A program made the position numbers and the translations under genes. Positions 36,762 through 46,659 of a stretch of 64,000 bases of DNA are shown here, in pieces. Below the pieces are notes generated by a model. That model was not told the DNA's origin. It did no database searches and was given only the letters and a program-made list of their open reading frames with translations. Source of the stretch: Flavobacteriaceae bacterium PS02338 (GTDB lineage: Bacteria > Bacteroidota > Bacteroidia > Sphingobacteriales > Sphingobacteriaceae); contig JASCOD010000001.1 of assembly GCA_029959615.1 (NCBI GenBank), forward strand, positions 124,001 through 188,000, written 5' to 3'. Positions within the stretch are counted from its first letter, which is position 1; every line of letters starts with the position of its first letter.

Positions 36762-39700
36762 TCAATTTATAGTTACCGCAGCTTTGTTGTCTTCGGTATT
36801 CCTATCTACTAGTTTATAAACTGGGTCAATACCTGCTCGAACGGGCTTTTCTTTCATTTTCACGGTAATAGTAGTTTTTAATTTATCGAACTTGTACCTT
36901 TTTAAATAGCTCAACTTCTCCTTCCCGTCTTTGCCCAAGCTGTACACACCAATATCAATATAATCTTTAATTGGCGTAGCCTTTTCATTTCCATCCCTGT
37001 CTGCATAGTATTTAATCGTTTGCACAGGAATAGTAACCACATATCCATCACCTTTCTTTACCGCCGTTGGATTAACTACACGGTTTTCGAACAGCGTGAT
37101 TTTACTAAACAAATCATCCACTACATACTTCAAACTATCTGGAGCCAATTCCTTAAAATAACCAGTAAGCACATCAGATGTTGGATACAGATCTTTATCG
37201 CCATAATTGGCAATCAATTTTCTTAAAGCCTGATTTACTTTATCCTCGCCAATATAATCTTGCAAGGCAAAATATGCTAAAGATGCTTTTTGGTAATGGA
37301 TATATTGCTGTCCGTCTGTTTGATCTAGCGGATTTTCCTTTTTCTTTTCTGATGATCTTCCTGCTAAGTACCCATCCAACTCATATTTTAGGTAACGACT
37401 AATTTCTTCTATTGGTAAGGTGTGTTTCAACAGCATCAACGATGAATATTGCGAAAGTCCTTCGGAATACATTTGACCACCTACCGTATTGGATTCGCAG
37501 ACCTGATGTCCCCACCATTGATGGCCCAACTCATGTGCAGTAACATAATAGCCCAAATCCATTTTATCAGGTACGTTTTTCATAATGAAACCAATGGATT
37601 CTGAAAATGGAATAGTATTAGAAAATGACTGTGCAAAGCCTCGATAACGTGGAAATTCTATAATTCTAACCTGTTTGTATGAGTAAGGACTAAAATTCTT
37701 TTCATTGTAGGTCAAGCTTTTCTTTAGTGAGCTCAACATAATATCTACATTAAAAGGATGGCTTTTATGGTAAAAAACTTCTAAGCTTACCCCATTCCAT
37801 TTTTCTTTTTTCACCTCTAGCTTTGCAGAAATAATATTGAAAAAATTAAAAATTGGTTTATCCATTCGATAATGGAAATAAGCTCTGTCTTCAGTTTTCC
37901 AATTTTTAATTAGGTAGCCTGGCGAAATAGCAGTTTGGTCTAATTCTGTGCCAATGGTGATATCTAAATTAGTTCGTCCACGCTGTTGAAATAGGTTAAC
38001 CATACGTGCATTTTTATCAGTTCGTGACGGTAAGCCAACTCGTTCTTTTAAACCTCTTTTTTTACGCTCTTTGGTATCAGAAAGCTCATAATCTGGCGAA
38101 TATCCCAACTGAGGAAAAATATCGATGTTATTGATAAAAGTTCCATTTTTAACATAAGAAACATTTGCTGCTCCATTTTTAAACCCTGTTTTAACACGTT
38201 TGGCTTGTACATTCAATTTCAATGAATCTCCGGGCAACAATGGTTTTTCTAATTGGTAAACGGCGAAATACAAATCCTCATAAGCTTTGGTTAGCTTTAC
38301 CGGCACCGAGAACTTCATTTCATGATACTTTATATCATTATCTGATGGATACTGCACCAATAATTGTGTAATTGGATTAGGCATTAAGTTAGTATAGGTA
38401 ACTTCTGCAGTTAAATCTAAATTTCCTTTCTTTGGATAAAGCTCTACTTTGGCTGTAATATTTGTTACGCTTGGCTGTAATGCTTTACCATATTTGCTTT
38501 TCAACGTTTTCTCGTAAGTAACTTGCATATCCTTTTCTTCCTCAGGATTTAAATACTTATTAAGAAAGCGAGTATTATAAGTGTAATAAGCTCCTGCAAA
38601 AAACATGATTAACACGCCAGAAGTTAAAGTAATTATTTGCGGTGCTTTTAAACGTTGTTTCATGTTTTTCAAACGTTCTTTAATGCCAAAAGCACTACCT
38701 CTTTGGTACAACAACACAGCAAGAACTAAAAGTATGATACAAGCGCCAGCCCAATATAATTTAAGCACCACAAACTTATCCAGTCCCGCAGCAAAACCAT
38801 TCATATCAGAATATCCACCAACACTGCCACTATCCGGGATGAGCAAGTTGTTAAAAATCTTCATCTCCGATGCAAAAAGAATATACACATAGAACAAAAC
38901 TGATACCGCGTAGCCGATGAATTTATTACTCACCAAACTTTGTATAAAAATCATGATGGCCAAATACACCAACATAGAAATATACGTCTTGGTAAACAAA
39001 ACAATAAGATAAACATCAATTTCTATATCAGTAAAGCCTTTCACCAACTGAATAATGATACCTATCGGGATCATAGCCAATAAATACACCAATACGATAC
39101 CTGCAAGCGCAAAGTATTTACTGATGATTGGTAGCGAGTAACTCACAGGTAACGAATCGAATATCTGATTAAAATTGATTTGTCTTTCTTTCCAAACGGT
39201 TTCCCCTGCATAAAAAAGTGCCATAATAGAGATGATTGGAAAAACTTCTTCATTTACAAATCCCGCAATCATTCCAGACAATGGGTAAAGTTCTTGCCCG
39301 TTCCATTGATTAGCATATTGTGCGTCAACAATTAATAAAATTAAGCCTATTAGACCAATGCCAATAAATGGCACGGAGCGAATGGTTTCTTTAAAGTAAA
39401 GCCCAACTAGCGTAGTAAACTGCTGATAACTAGAAGACGCCGTGTAAACTGGTTTTACAAATGGAATAGGCAGTTTTGCCTCTTTACTATCTGAATTTAC
39501 TGCAGTTTTTAATTTCTTCTTTTTAAACAAAGACGACTGTACCGACCTAAATTTGAAAAACACATAAGTTAGCACGCTAAATAATAGTGCAATTCCAATC
39601 CAAATTAATCTATTTTTAAGTAGATATCCCGTAAGCGGAACTACTAAAGCATTTTTTTCTGCAACTGTCCAATATCTAGTATCGGCCATAAAACCGTAAA

Positions 39701-40340
39701 ACCCAAAAGGATCAAAAAGGGCAGCCTTTTCTATATTCTCTACATCGCCAATTAACGTACTTGCCATAAAATAGATCGCTAGCAACACAATAGCTTGCAG
39801 GTAAACAAAGAGCATTTTTCTACTCAATGCGCCACTGGCAAAAAAGATGCAAGAAAAAATAAAAACATTAGATACAATAAGTGCCAACCAAGGTCTTACG
39901 TATTGCGCAAAGCCCACATTTAGTAGTGTATCTTTATCTAACCATGGCATTTGACAGCCTAAGTATGTACCAAATACAAAACCCGTGCTAACGAACAACA
40001 TCACCAAGAAAGACCCTACAAAACGCCCACCTAGGTAACTCAACTTATCGATATTGGTGGTAAACATGAGCGATTCCATTTTATGTTCAAAATCTCTCAA
40101 AATAGGCACTCCCATAATTGCGGAAGCAAAAAACAAACCAGGTAAAATGCTAATCACACCAGCAATGTTAAACAGCACAATAGATGAGTTTTGCTTAATT
40201 TTACCAATATCGCCACCTACGTTAATGCCGTCCCAGCTTACCGCAGCGAAACAAAGTAAAAATAAAATTCCAAAGTAAATGTAAGTAGCTGGCCTATTAA
40301 GGCGGTACTTAATTTCGAACTTAACAACCTCTAAAAACAT
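36762..40340 (-). CDS. ABC transporter permease fused to M1 family aminopeptidase
   Basis: 1192 residues. The N-terminal half (about 1-570) has around a dozen membrane helices in the style of ABC-2 permeases (LNRPATYIYFGILFLLCF, LYFKETIRSVPFIGIGLIGLILL). The C-terminal half is a periplasmic peptidase with a gluzincin zinc site HELGH (936-940) and a Glu 20 residues further on (960, MYSEGLSQYSSL), plus NTIPFSESIGFI where M1 enzymes carry their exopeptidase motif. Fused proteins of this type occur in Bacteroidota together with a separate ATPase gene, here the gene starting 4 bp upstream. Possibly exports and trims peptides, but the substrate is unknown. Confidence 0.93.
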   Translation of the reverse strand: MFLEVVKFEIKYRLNRPATYIYFGILFLLCFAAVSWDGINVGGDIGKIKQNSSIVLFNIAGVISILPGLFFASAIMGVPILRDFEHKMESLMFTTNIDKLSYLGGRFVGSFLVMLFVSTGFVFGTYLGCQMPWLDKDTLLNVGFAQYVRPWLALIVSNVFIFSCIFFASGALSRKMLFVYLQAIVLLAIYFMASTLIGDVENIEKAALFDPFGFYGFMADTRYWTVAEKNALVVPLTGYLLKNRLIWIGIALLFSVLTYVFFKFRSVQSSLFKKKKLKTAVNSDSKEAKLPIPFVKPVYTASSSYQQFTTLVGLYFKETIRSVPFIGIGLIGLILLIVDAQYANQWNGQELYPLSGMIAGFVNEEVFPIISIMALFYAGETVWKERQINFNQIFDSLPVSYSLPIISKYFALAGIVLVYLLAMIPIGIIIQLVKGFTDIEIDVYLIVLFTKTYISMLVYLAIMIFIQSLVSNKFIGYAVSVLFYVYILFASEMKIFNNLLIPDSGSVGGYSDMNGFAAGLDKFVVLKLYWAGACIILLVLAVLLYQRGSAFGIKERLKNMKQRLKAPQIITLTSGVLIMFFAGAYYTYNTRFLNKYLNPEEEKDMQVTYEKTLKSKYGKALQPSVTNITAKVELYPKKGNLDLTAEVTYTNLMPNPITQLLVQYPSDNDIKYHEMKFSVPVKLTKAYEDLYFAVYQLEKPLLPGDSLKLNVQAKRVKTGFKNGAANVSYVKNGTFINNIDIFPQLGYSPDYELSDTKERKKRGLKERVGLPSRTDKNARMVNLFQQRGRTNLDITIGTELDQTAISPGYLIKNWKTEDRAYFHYRMDKPIFNFFNIISAKLEVKKEKWNGVSLEVFYHKSHPFNVDIMLSSLKKSLTYNEKNFSPYSYKQVRIIEFPRYRGFAQSFSNTIPFSESIGFIMKNVPDKMDLGYYVTAHELGHQWWGHQVCESNTVGGQMYSEGLSQYSSLMLLKHTLPIEEISRYLKYELDGYLAGRSSEKKKENPLDQTDGQQYIHYQKASLAYFALQDYIGEDKVNQALRKLIANYGDKDLYPTSDVLTGYFKELAPDSLKYVVDDLFSKITLFENRVVNPTAVKKGDGYVVTIPVQTIKYYADRDGNEKATPIKDYIDIGVYSLGKDGKEKLSYLKRYKFDKLKTTITVKMKEKPVRAGIDPVYKLVDRNTEDNKAAVTIN

Positions 40341-40343
40341 AAC

Positions 40344-41240
40344 TTATGAATTAGCGATTAAAACATTCGAAGTGCTTTTGCTGATGTATGAGAAATACAC
40401 ATCCTCTAAATCTGGCTCTACATTTTCGAAGCCATCACCAGGATCTATTTCTGATAGAATGTGTAGTGTAGGTTTGCCTGAAAGCAATTTATTTGAAATC
40501 ACCACAAATCTATTTTCGTAGTCTTCTATCTGATCTTTTTCTATGCGTTTTCTCCATACTTTTCCATTTAACTCTTTTAAAGCTTGCAGCGGATTTCCTT
40601 GCATCAATACTTCTCCTTTATTAATGATTGCCATGTCTGTACAAAGCTCCTTCACATCTTCTACAATATGAGTAGAAAGTATAACAATAGTATCTTCACT
40701 TAGCTCTCCCAGCAAATTTAAAAAGCGATTTCGCTCTGCCGGATCTAATCCTGCAGTTGGCTCATCCACAATAATTAAAGTTGGGTTAGAAAGCAGTGCC
40801 TGAGCTATTCCAAATCTTTGCTTCATTCCCCCAGAATAACCAGAAAGATGTTTTTTCCTATCATTATATAAATTGGTTTTATGCAATAAGCTAGTCACTA
40901 AAGCCTTTCTATCTCTGGCATTGCTAATGCCTTTAAGTACGGCTAAATGGTTTAATAAATCTTCTGCAGAAATTTTAGGATAAACCCCAAATTCTTGCGG
41001 TAGGTAGCCAAGTGTTTTCCTCAATTCGTCTTTCTGCTCCAATGCATTAATATTACCTAAAGTAATTGTGCCATCATCTGGATCTTGCAATGTTGAAATG
41101 GTCCGCATTAAACTAGATTTGCCAGCACCATTAGGCCCTAATAAACCGAACATACCCGAATTAATAGTTAAACTGATATTTTTTAAGGCGTGAACCCCAT
41201 TGGCATAGGTTTTAGAAAGATTGGTGATTTTTAGTTGCAT
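40344..41240 (-). CDS. ABC transporter ATP-binding protein (partner of the M1 fusion)
   Basis: 298 residues. Walker A GPNGAGKSS (about 35-43), Q-loop YLPQEFGVYP, signature LSGYSGGMKQR, Walker B LIIVDEPTAGLDP and the switch His (STHIVEDV). A C-terminal extension of about 70 residues follows the ATPase domain (GDGFENVEPDLEDVYFSYI), usual in ABC-2 type exporters. It overlaps nothing and starts the pair with the permease/M1 gene 3 bp further on. A tandem 29-bp repeat lies 15-72 bp upstream of its start. Confidence 0.95.
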   Translation of the reverse strand: MQLKITNLSKTYANGVHALKNISLTINSGMFGLLGPNGAGKSSLMRTISTLQDPDDGTITLGNINALEQKDELRKTLGYLPQEFGVYPKISAEDLLNHLAVLKGISNARDRKALVTSLLHKTNLYNDRKKHLSGYSGGMKQRFGIAQALLSNPTLIIVDEPTAGLDPAERNRFLNLLGELSEDTIVILSTHIVEDVKELCTDMAIINKGEVLMQGNPLQALKELNGKVWRKRIEKDQIEDYENRFVVISNKLLSGKPTLHILSEIDPGDGFENVEPDLEDVYFSYISKSTSNVLIANS

Positions 41241-41254
41241 TTTAGGAGAGTTTG

Positions 41255-41312
41255 ATGGTTTATAATTTTTTACAATTAAAACTATGGTTTATAATTTTTT
41301 ACAATTAAAACT
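41255..41312. repeat. two tandem 29-bp repeats upstream of the ABC gene
   Basis: ATGGTTTATAATTTTTTACA plus ATTAAAACT is present at 41255-41283 and again, unchanged, at 41284-41312. The unit is itself an imperfect palindrome (GTTTTAATT ... AATTATAAAC on the minus strand). Position just upstream of the ABC start (41240) suggests a paired operator or promoter duplication. Confidence 0.9.
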
Positions 41313-41370
41313 ACGGTTTTAATTTATAAACATCTCATCTTTAACATTTTTAACAATCACGACACAGCAA

Positions 41371-41403
41371 AAATGCCCGACTGCATTACGCAATCAGGCA
41401 TTT
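41371..41403 (-). terminator. hairpin with ATTAC loop, near ABC promoter
   Basis: Stem AAATGCC(C)GA(C)TGC / GCA(A)TC(A)GGCATTT around loop ATTAC. On the minus strand the mismatches become G-U pairs and TTTTTG follows, so it may end transcription coming from secA. It is one of three hairpins in a row (41371-41573). Confidence 0.55.
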
Positions 41404-41454
41404 AAAATATTTAAATTTTCTTTTGGTCTGAGTTTTTACTGATCTCTTTTTCCA

Positions 41455-41498
41455 AGCCTTACGAAGTTACGGATTAGTACCCAAAACTTCGTAAGGCT
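41455..41498. repeat. 14-bp inverted repeat between secA and the ABC gene
   Basis: AGCCTTACGAAGTT (41455-41468) and its exact reverse complement (41485-41498), loop 16 nt. No T-run on either side. Function unclear. Confidence 0.7.
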
Positions 41499-41542
41499 AT
41501 AATATTATCGTTTAAAGGTGTTAGCGAAACCTAGCTTTAACA

Positions 41543-41573
41543 AAAGGCCCAAGTCATTACGACTTGGGCCTTT
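41543..41573 (-). terminator. secA terminator
   Basis: Perfect 13-bp stem AAAGGCCCAAGTC / GACTTGGGCCTTT with loop ATTAC, 29 bp after the secA stop. T-rich on the minus strand side (TTTTG). Loop sequence equals that of the hairpin at 41371-41403. Confidence 0.8.
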
Positions 41574-41601
41574 ACTAATCATCTAAAAAAACGATTTAGA
41601 T

Positions 41602-44600
41602 TTATGCATTCGCTCCGTGGCAGTTTTTAAACTTCTTACCGCTTCCGCAAGGGCAAGGTTCGTTTCTACCTACTGTTGCTTCTTTTCTAATTGGTTGCAA
41701 CGGCTGAGGTTCGCGAGTATCGCCCACTAAATCTAAATCAGAATGTTGGTCGCCATACTCTTGCTTGGTGGTTTGCAGCTTAGGCAATGGTTTTGGCGCA
41801 ACAGCTTCTCTCACTTGCTCTGGCTCTTGTTGTACCGGTATTCCTCCTTTAAACAAGAAACTTACTACCTCTTTGTTTACTACGTTCAGCATGCCTTTGA
41901 ACAAATTAAAAGCTTCCATTTTGTAGATAATTAATGGATCTTTCTGCTCGTAAACCGCATTTTGCACAGACTGTTTCAACTCATCCATTTCACGTAAATG
42001 CTCTTTCCAACTATCGTCAATTAATGCTAAAACAATAGTTTTTTCGAAAGCTTTAGTGATTTCTCTTCCATTGTTATCGATAGCTTTTTTCAACTCTACT
42101 GGTACTTGAATATGACGTAAACCATCAGTAAATGGCACCACGATTTGCTCAATTACATCTCCTCTATCGGTAAACACCTGTTTTAAAACTGGCATAGCTT
42201 GGCTAACAATTCCTTCCGATTTGCGGATGTAAAATGTGGTAACCTCTTCAAACAATTTATCGGTTAAATCGTGGATTTTCTTGCTATTGAATTCCTGTTC
42301 AGAAATTGCTGTATCTACCGAAAAGTTTTTGATTACTTCTAATTTGAAGCCTTCGTAGTTTGAACTGTCTTTGTATTCCGTAACGATATCTTCGGCAACA
42401 TCAAAAATCATATTGTTCATGTCTACATCCAAACGCTCGCCAAACAAAGCATTACGGCGTTTAGCATAGATTACAGAACGTTGTGAGTTCATCACATCAT
42501 CATATTCCAACAAACGTTTACGAACTCCAAAGTTGTTTTCTTCTACTTTTTTCTGTGCTCTTTCGATAGAGTTGGTAATCATCGAATGTTGAATTACCTC
42601 ACCCTCTTCGATACCCATACGCACCATGATGTTAGAGATACGCTCCGATCCGAATAAACGCATTAAATTATCTTCCAATGATACGAAGAACTGAGACGTT
42701 CCTGGATCTCCCTGACGACCAGCACGACCACGCAACTGTCTATCTACACGACGAGACTCATGACGCTCCGTACCAATGATTGCCAAACCTCCAGCTTCTT
42801 TAACACCTGGACCTAACTTGATATCCGTACCACGACCAGCCATGTTGGTAGCAATGGTTACCTGTCCTGCTTGTCCTGCTTCTGCTACGATATCAGCCTC
42901 TCTTTGATGCATTTTAGCATTTAACACATTGTGTTTAATACCACGCAACTTCAACATACGACTTAGCAACTCAGAAATCTCTACTGAAGTAGTACCTACC
43001 AACACAGGGCGCCCTGCTTCAGTTAACTTTACAATCTCTTCTGCTACCGCATTGTATTTTTCTCTTACCGTACGGTAAACATAATCTTGTTGATCTTTTC
43101 TAGAAATAGCTCTATTGGTAGGAATTTCTACCACATCTAATTTGTAGATTGACCAGAACTCACCTGCTTCTGTAGTGGCTGTACCCGTCATACCGCAAAG
43201 CTTGTGGTACATACGGAAATAGTTTTGTAAAGTAACAGTAGCATAAGTTTGCGAAGCATCTTCTACTTTCACATTTTCTTTAGCCTCAATTGCCTGGTGC
43301 AAACCATCTGAGTAACGACGGCCTTCCATGATACGACCAGTCTGCTCATCTACAATCTTTACCTTCCCCTCATCAAGGATGTATTCGGTATCTTTTTCAA
43401 ATAAGGTGTAAGCTTTTAACAACTGATTGATAGAGTGAACACGCTCTGCTTTAACAGCATAGTCACGCATTAGCGCATCTTTTTTCGCAATTTTATCTTC
43501 GTTACTTAATCCTGATTTTTCAATTTCTGCAATCTCTGTTCCTACATCTGGTAATACGAAGAAACTTGGATCTTCACCTTGTTGGGTGATCAATTCGATA
43601 CCTTTTTCGGTTAATTCTACTTGATTGTTTTTCTCGTCAATATGGAAGAACAACTCTGCATCTACTTTAGGCATGTTTTTAGATTGGTCTGCCATGTAGT
43701 GGTTCTCTGTTTTTAACAAAGTTTGTTTGTTGTTGCCTTCGCTTAAAAACTTGATTAAGGCTTTGTTTTTAGGCAATCCACGATGAGCACGCAATAAGGC
43801 CAAGCCACCTTCGCCCTCTTCAGTTCCTGCATTACCTCCGTTAATCAAGTTCTTTGCAGCGTTTAGTGCAGACTGCACATATGTTTTCTGTGCATTCACT
43901 AAGCGCTCAATACGAGGTTTAAGCTCATGAAATTCGTGTTGATCTCCAAATGGAACCGGACCAGAAATAATTAACGGTGTACGAGCATCGTCAATTAAAA
44001 CCGAATCGACCTCATCTACCATCGCAAAATGCAATTTACGCTGTACCAATTGCTCTGGTGTTTGCGACATATTGTCACGCAGATAATCAAAACCAAACTC
44101 ATTGTTGGTTCCGTAAGTGATATCTGCCAAATAAGCTTTTCTACGTTCTTCGGAGTTAGGCTGGTGCTTATCTATACAATCTACACTTAATCCATGAAAC
44201 TCAAACAGAGGGCCATTCCACTCACTATCACGACGAGCAAGGTAATCGTTCACCGTTACAATGTGTACACCTTGACCAGCAAGTGCGTTTAGGTAAGCAG
44301 GCAAAGTACTAACCAAGGTTTTACCCTCACCCGTAGCCATCTCTGCAATTTTACCGCCGTTTAACACCATACCACCAATCAACTGTACATCGTAGTGTAC
44401 CATGTTCCAAAGAACCTCAGTTCCCGAAGCATCCCAACGGTTAGCCCAAAAAGCTTTATCGCCTACAATTTTCACATTGTTTTTCCTAGTTGCGATTTCC
44501 CTGTCAAACGAAGTAGCTGTAACTTCCAGATTTTCATTTTCGCTTAAACGACGGGATGTTTCTTTTACCACTGCAAAAGCTTGAGGTAAAATTTGCTGAA

Positions 44601-44907
44601 GCACTTTTTCTAACTCTACATTACGCTCTTTTCCAAGGGCATCAACTTCATCATAAAGATTAGTTTTCTCTTGTAAAGAAAGTGTTGAGCTTTCTGCTTG
44701 CGATTTTAAATCCGCGATTTTGCCATCGATAGTAGCTAAAGCCGAAGCAATAGTTTCTTTGAATTCAATGGTTTTATTTCTTAGTTCATCGTTACTTAAC
44801 GAAGTTAACTTGGCATATTCTTCATTAATTTGTGTTACAATAGGCTGCAACACTTTAATATCTCTTTCTGATTTGCTTCCAAATATTTTGGCTAAAAATC
44901 CTAACAT
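41602..44907 (-). CDS. secA: preprotein translocase ATPase SecA
   Basis: 1101 residues, the long form usual in Bacteroidota. Seen in order: N-terminal motor domain with Walker [10 protein letters not shown] (about 190), [19 protein letters not shown], the preprotein cross-linking part, [20 protein letters not shown], motif [17 protein letters not shown] ([16 protein letters not shown]), [10 protein letters not shown], the helical scaffold, and the C-terminal SEC-C zinc-binding tail [13 protein letters not shown]. An insert of about 90 residues after the first motor part is rich in Gly ([14 protein letters not shown]). It powers protein export through SecYEG. Its last codons are duplicated at 36650-36738. 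Confidence 0.98.
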   Translation of the reverse strand: MLGFLAKIFGSKSERDIKVLQPIVTQINEEYAKLTSLSNDELRNKTIEFKETIASALATIDGKIADLKSQAESSTLSLQEKTNLYDEVDALGKERNVELEKVLQQILPQAFAVVKETSRRLSENENLEVTATSFDREIATRKNNVKIVGDKAFWANRWDASGTEVLWNMVHYDVQLIGGMVLNGGKIAEMATGEGKTLVSTLPAYLNALAGQGVHIVTVNDYLARRDSEWNGPLFEFHGLSVDCIDKHQPNSEERRKAYLADITYGTNNEFGFDYLRDNMSQTPEQLVQRKLHFAMVDEVDSVLIDDARTPLIISGPVPFGDQHEFHELKPRIERLVNAQKTYVQSALNAAKNLINGGNAGTEEGEGGLALLRAHRGLPKNKALIKFLSEGNNKQTLLKTENHYMADQSKNMPKVDAELFFHIDEKNNQVELTEKGIELITQQGEDPSFFVLPDVGTEIAEIEKSGLSNEDKIAKKDALMRDYAVKAERVHSINQLLKAYTLFEKDTEYILDEGKVKIVDEQTGRIMEGRRYSDGLHQAIEAKENVKVEDASQTYATVTLQNYFRMYHKLCGMTGTATTEAGEFWSIYKLDVVEIPTNRAISRKDQQDYVYRTVREKYNAVAEEIVKLTEAGRPVLVGTTSVEISELLSRMLKLRGIKHNVLNAKMHQREADIVAEAGQAGQVTIATNMAGRGTDIKLGPGVKEAGGLAIIGTERHESRRVDRQLRGRAGRQGDPGTSQFFVSLEDNLMRLFGSERISNIMVRMGIEEGEVIQHSMITNSIERAQKKVEENNFGVRKRLLEYDDVMNSQRSVIYAKRRNALFGERLDVDMNNMIFDVAEDIVTEYKDSSNYEGFKLEVIKNFSVDTAISEQEFNSKKIHDLTDKLFEEVTTFYIRKSEGIVSQAMPVLKQVFTDRGDVIEQIVVPFTDGLRHIQVPVELKKAIDNNGREITKAFEKTIVLALIDDSWKEHLREMDELKQSVQNAVYEQKDPLIIYKMEAFNLFKGMLNVVNKEVVSFLFKGGIPVQQEPEQVREAVAPKPLPKLQTTKQEYGDQHSDLDLVGDTREPQPLQPIRKEATVGRNEPCPCGSGKKFKNCHGANA

Positions 44908-45131
44908 GTTTTTGTTTTATTAATTGCTTTATTGTTGAATTGTTCTGTTGTTGGAAAGCTGGTTAACTGTCTAATGCGTTAACTGAACTACCAACTAAAT
45001 TGGTTTTTCAATCTATAACTTCCAGCTCCGAACGTACAACAACCAAGCCATTAAACATTGTTATGACAACTTGGCTTTGTAATATTTTCTTTTCGTAGAA
45101 GTTACGATGTATTGACTGAGAAAAACCTTAG
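44908..45131. other. intergenic gap upstream of secA
   Basis: AT-rich stretch of 224 bp with no gene and no clear repeat; it should hold the secA promoter. Confidence 0.4.
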
Positions 45132-45434
45132 CTAGGGACTGTTATTCCTTGGATTTTCTAGCGTAGCCGAATATCTTAGTGGCTGATCAAATAAACTAAA
45201 TTTGATGCAATTTTCACTAGAAAGCACACCTATGGCGCTTAGCTGATTGTTTGATAAAAAGAAATGAGGTAAGTCTTGCAAATCCTGCACAGAACGGATT
45301 GAAGTCTGGTCAACAGAGGTTTGCGATTTAGCACAGTACCTTTCGGTCAAATAGCGTAATCCATCCACACGATCGGCCTTGGCCAAATGCGAAAGACTAA
45401 AAAACACTAAAGATATGGTGACAAGATGCCTCAT
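45132..45434 (-). CDS. small secreted hypothetical protein
   Basis: 100 residues with a signal peptide (about 1-20, SLSHLAKA). Three cysteine-free helices and a C-terminal Asn/Pro-rich tail; two Cys (RYCAKS and ENCIKF) could form a disulphide. No family recognised. It is divergent from the LytS gene at 45589. A typical signal peptide argues for a real gene, but support is limited to that. Confidence 0.5.
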   Translation of the reverse strand: MRHLVTISLVFFSLSHLAKADRVDGLRYLTERYCAKSQTSVDQTSIRSVQDLQDLPHFFLSNNQLSAIGVLSSENCIKFSLFDQPLRYSATLENPRNNSP

Positions 45435-45588
45435 TATTGCGGCAAATCTAGTTTTATTCTTTTATATACAGAAATTTGATTTGGCTATATCGAGCTTTAG
45501 TGTGTTTACCAATACCATTTCATCCATACATAAGGCCTGTTCGCCGATACTCTTATGATTAATTAACATTTACTAGCTTGCTTTACTT

Positions 45589-46659
45589 ATGCAGAAGAAA
45601 ATAAGGTTGCAAACCAGCATCCAGATGGTGACAGGGCTACTCATTTTAACATTGCCCCTTTTTATTTTCTTCGGCCAAAGCAGGAATAGTGCTTTCGGCC
45701 TATCAAACCTAGTCAACTACCTTATATTTTGCATCCTATTCATTACAATCTATTTTCTGCATAGCAAATTTTTATTCCCAACGCTTTATCTAACTAAAAA
45801 ATACTTGCTCTATTTTGCGGCGCTTTCTGTATTATTTCTGGGTATTGTTGTTACAAGGCCATTCGACCGCTTCATTTCCAATCCCAACAGGATGGAGCAA
45901 ATGCGACCGAAACAAGCTTTATCTCCTGCAAATATGCCACCGCTTCCAGTCGGTAGCCCCAGACCCTTTGTTGACATCGTAAGCATCTTTACTTTTCTAC
46001 TGGCCATTATTATTGGCGTAACGATAGAAACCAATAAGCAACTAAGGCTTACCATGCAAAGAGCCTTAATGGCCGAAACAGAGAAAGCACAAGCTGAATT
46101 GGCCTTTTTAAAAGCACAGGTTAATCCACATTTCCTATTCAATATCCTAAACAACATTTACACCCTAGCACTAACCCAGAATAGCAACACAGCATCGTCT
46201 ATCATGAAGTTATCTAACATGATGCGCTATTTAACTGACGAAGCAGGAAACGACGAGGTAACTTTAGCCCAAGAAATCTCCTGCATGACCGACTATATTG
46301 ATCTGCAACGATTACGCCTTACACAAAAAACAAGCATAGAATATGAGATAAAAGGGAACATTGATGACAAGAAAATAGCGCCTTTAATCTTAATGGCCTT
46401 TGTAGAAAACGTCTTTAAATACGGCGTTAGCAATCATAAAAATAATAAATTGGTAGTTAGACTTCTTGCAGAACACCATTTAATTAACTTATATTGCGAA
46501 AACACCATCAACCCTGACAAGAAAAACGAAAAGCGAACCGGAATAGGATTAGAAAACACAAAAAAACGTTTACAATACATTTATCCGAATAGACACATCT
46601 TAGCCGTGGAAAACAACCAAAAAGTTTTTAAGATTAACCTCAGCATTCATTTAAATTAA
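45589..46659 (+). CDS. LytS-type sensor histidine kinase
   Basis: 356 residues. Four membrane helices in the first 150 residues (GLLILTLPLFIFFG, YLIFCILFITIYFLH, LYFAALSVLFLGIVV, SIFTFLLAIIIGV), then a coiled-coil linker and the His kinase domain with the phosphate acceptor His in QVNPHFLFNILNNIYTLA (about residue 182) and a GHKL ATPase domain (LILMAFVENVFKYG, TGIGLENTKKRL). It senses an unknown cue in or near the membrane and phosphorylates the LytTR regulator whose gene overlaps by one base (TAATG). Confidence 0.95.
   Translation: MQKKIRLQTSIQMVTGLLILTLPLFIFFGQSRNSAFGLSNLVNYLIFCILFITIYFLHSKFLFPTLYLTKKYLLYFAALSVLFLGIVVTRPFDRFISNPNRMEQMRPKQALSPANMPPLPVGSPRPFVDIVSIFTFLLAIIIGVTIETNKQLRLTMQRALMAETEKAQAELAFLKAQVNPHFLFNILNNIYTLALTQNSNTASSIMKLSNMMRYLTDEAGNDEVTLAQEISCMTDYIDLQRLRLTQKTSIEYEIKGNIDDKKIAPLILMAFVENVFKYGVSNHKNNKLVVRLLAEHHLINLYCENTINPDKKNEKRTGIGLENTKKRLQYIYPNRHILAVENNQKVFKINLSIHLN

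Noticed and set aside
36601..36819. 72-codon plus-strand frame across the orphan SecA tail
   Set aside because: The supported reading is the minus-strand SecA remnant; the plus-strand frame is an accident of it.
45810..46157. 115-codon minus-strand frame inside the LytS gene
   Set aside because: Antisense to a strongly supported kinase; no family features.
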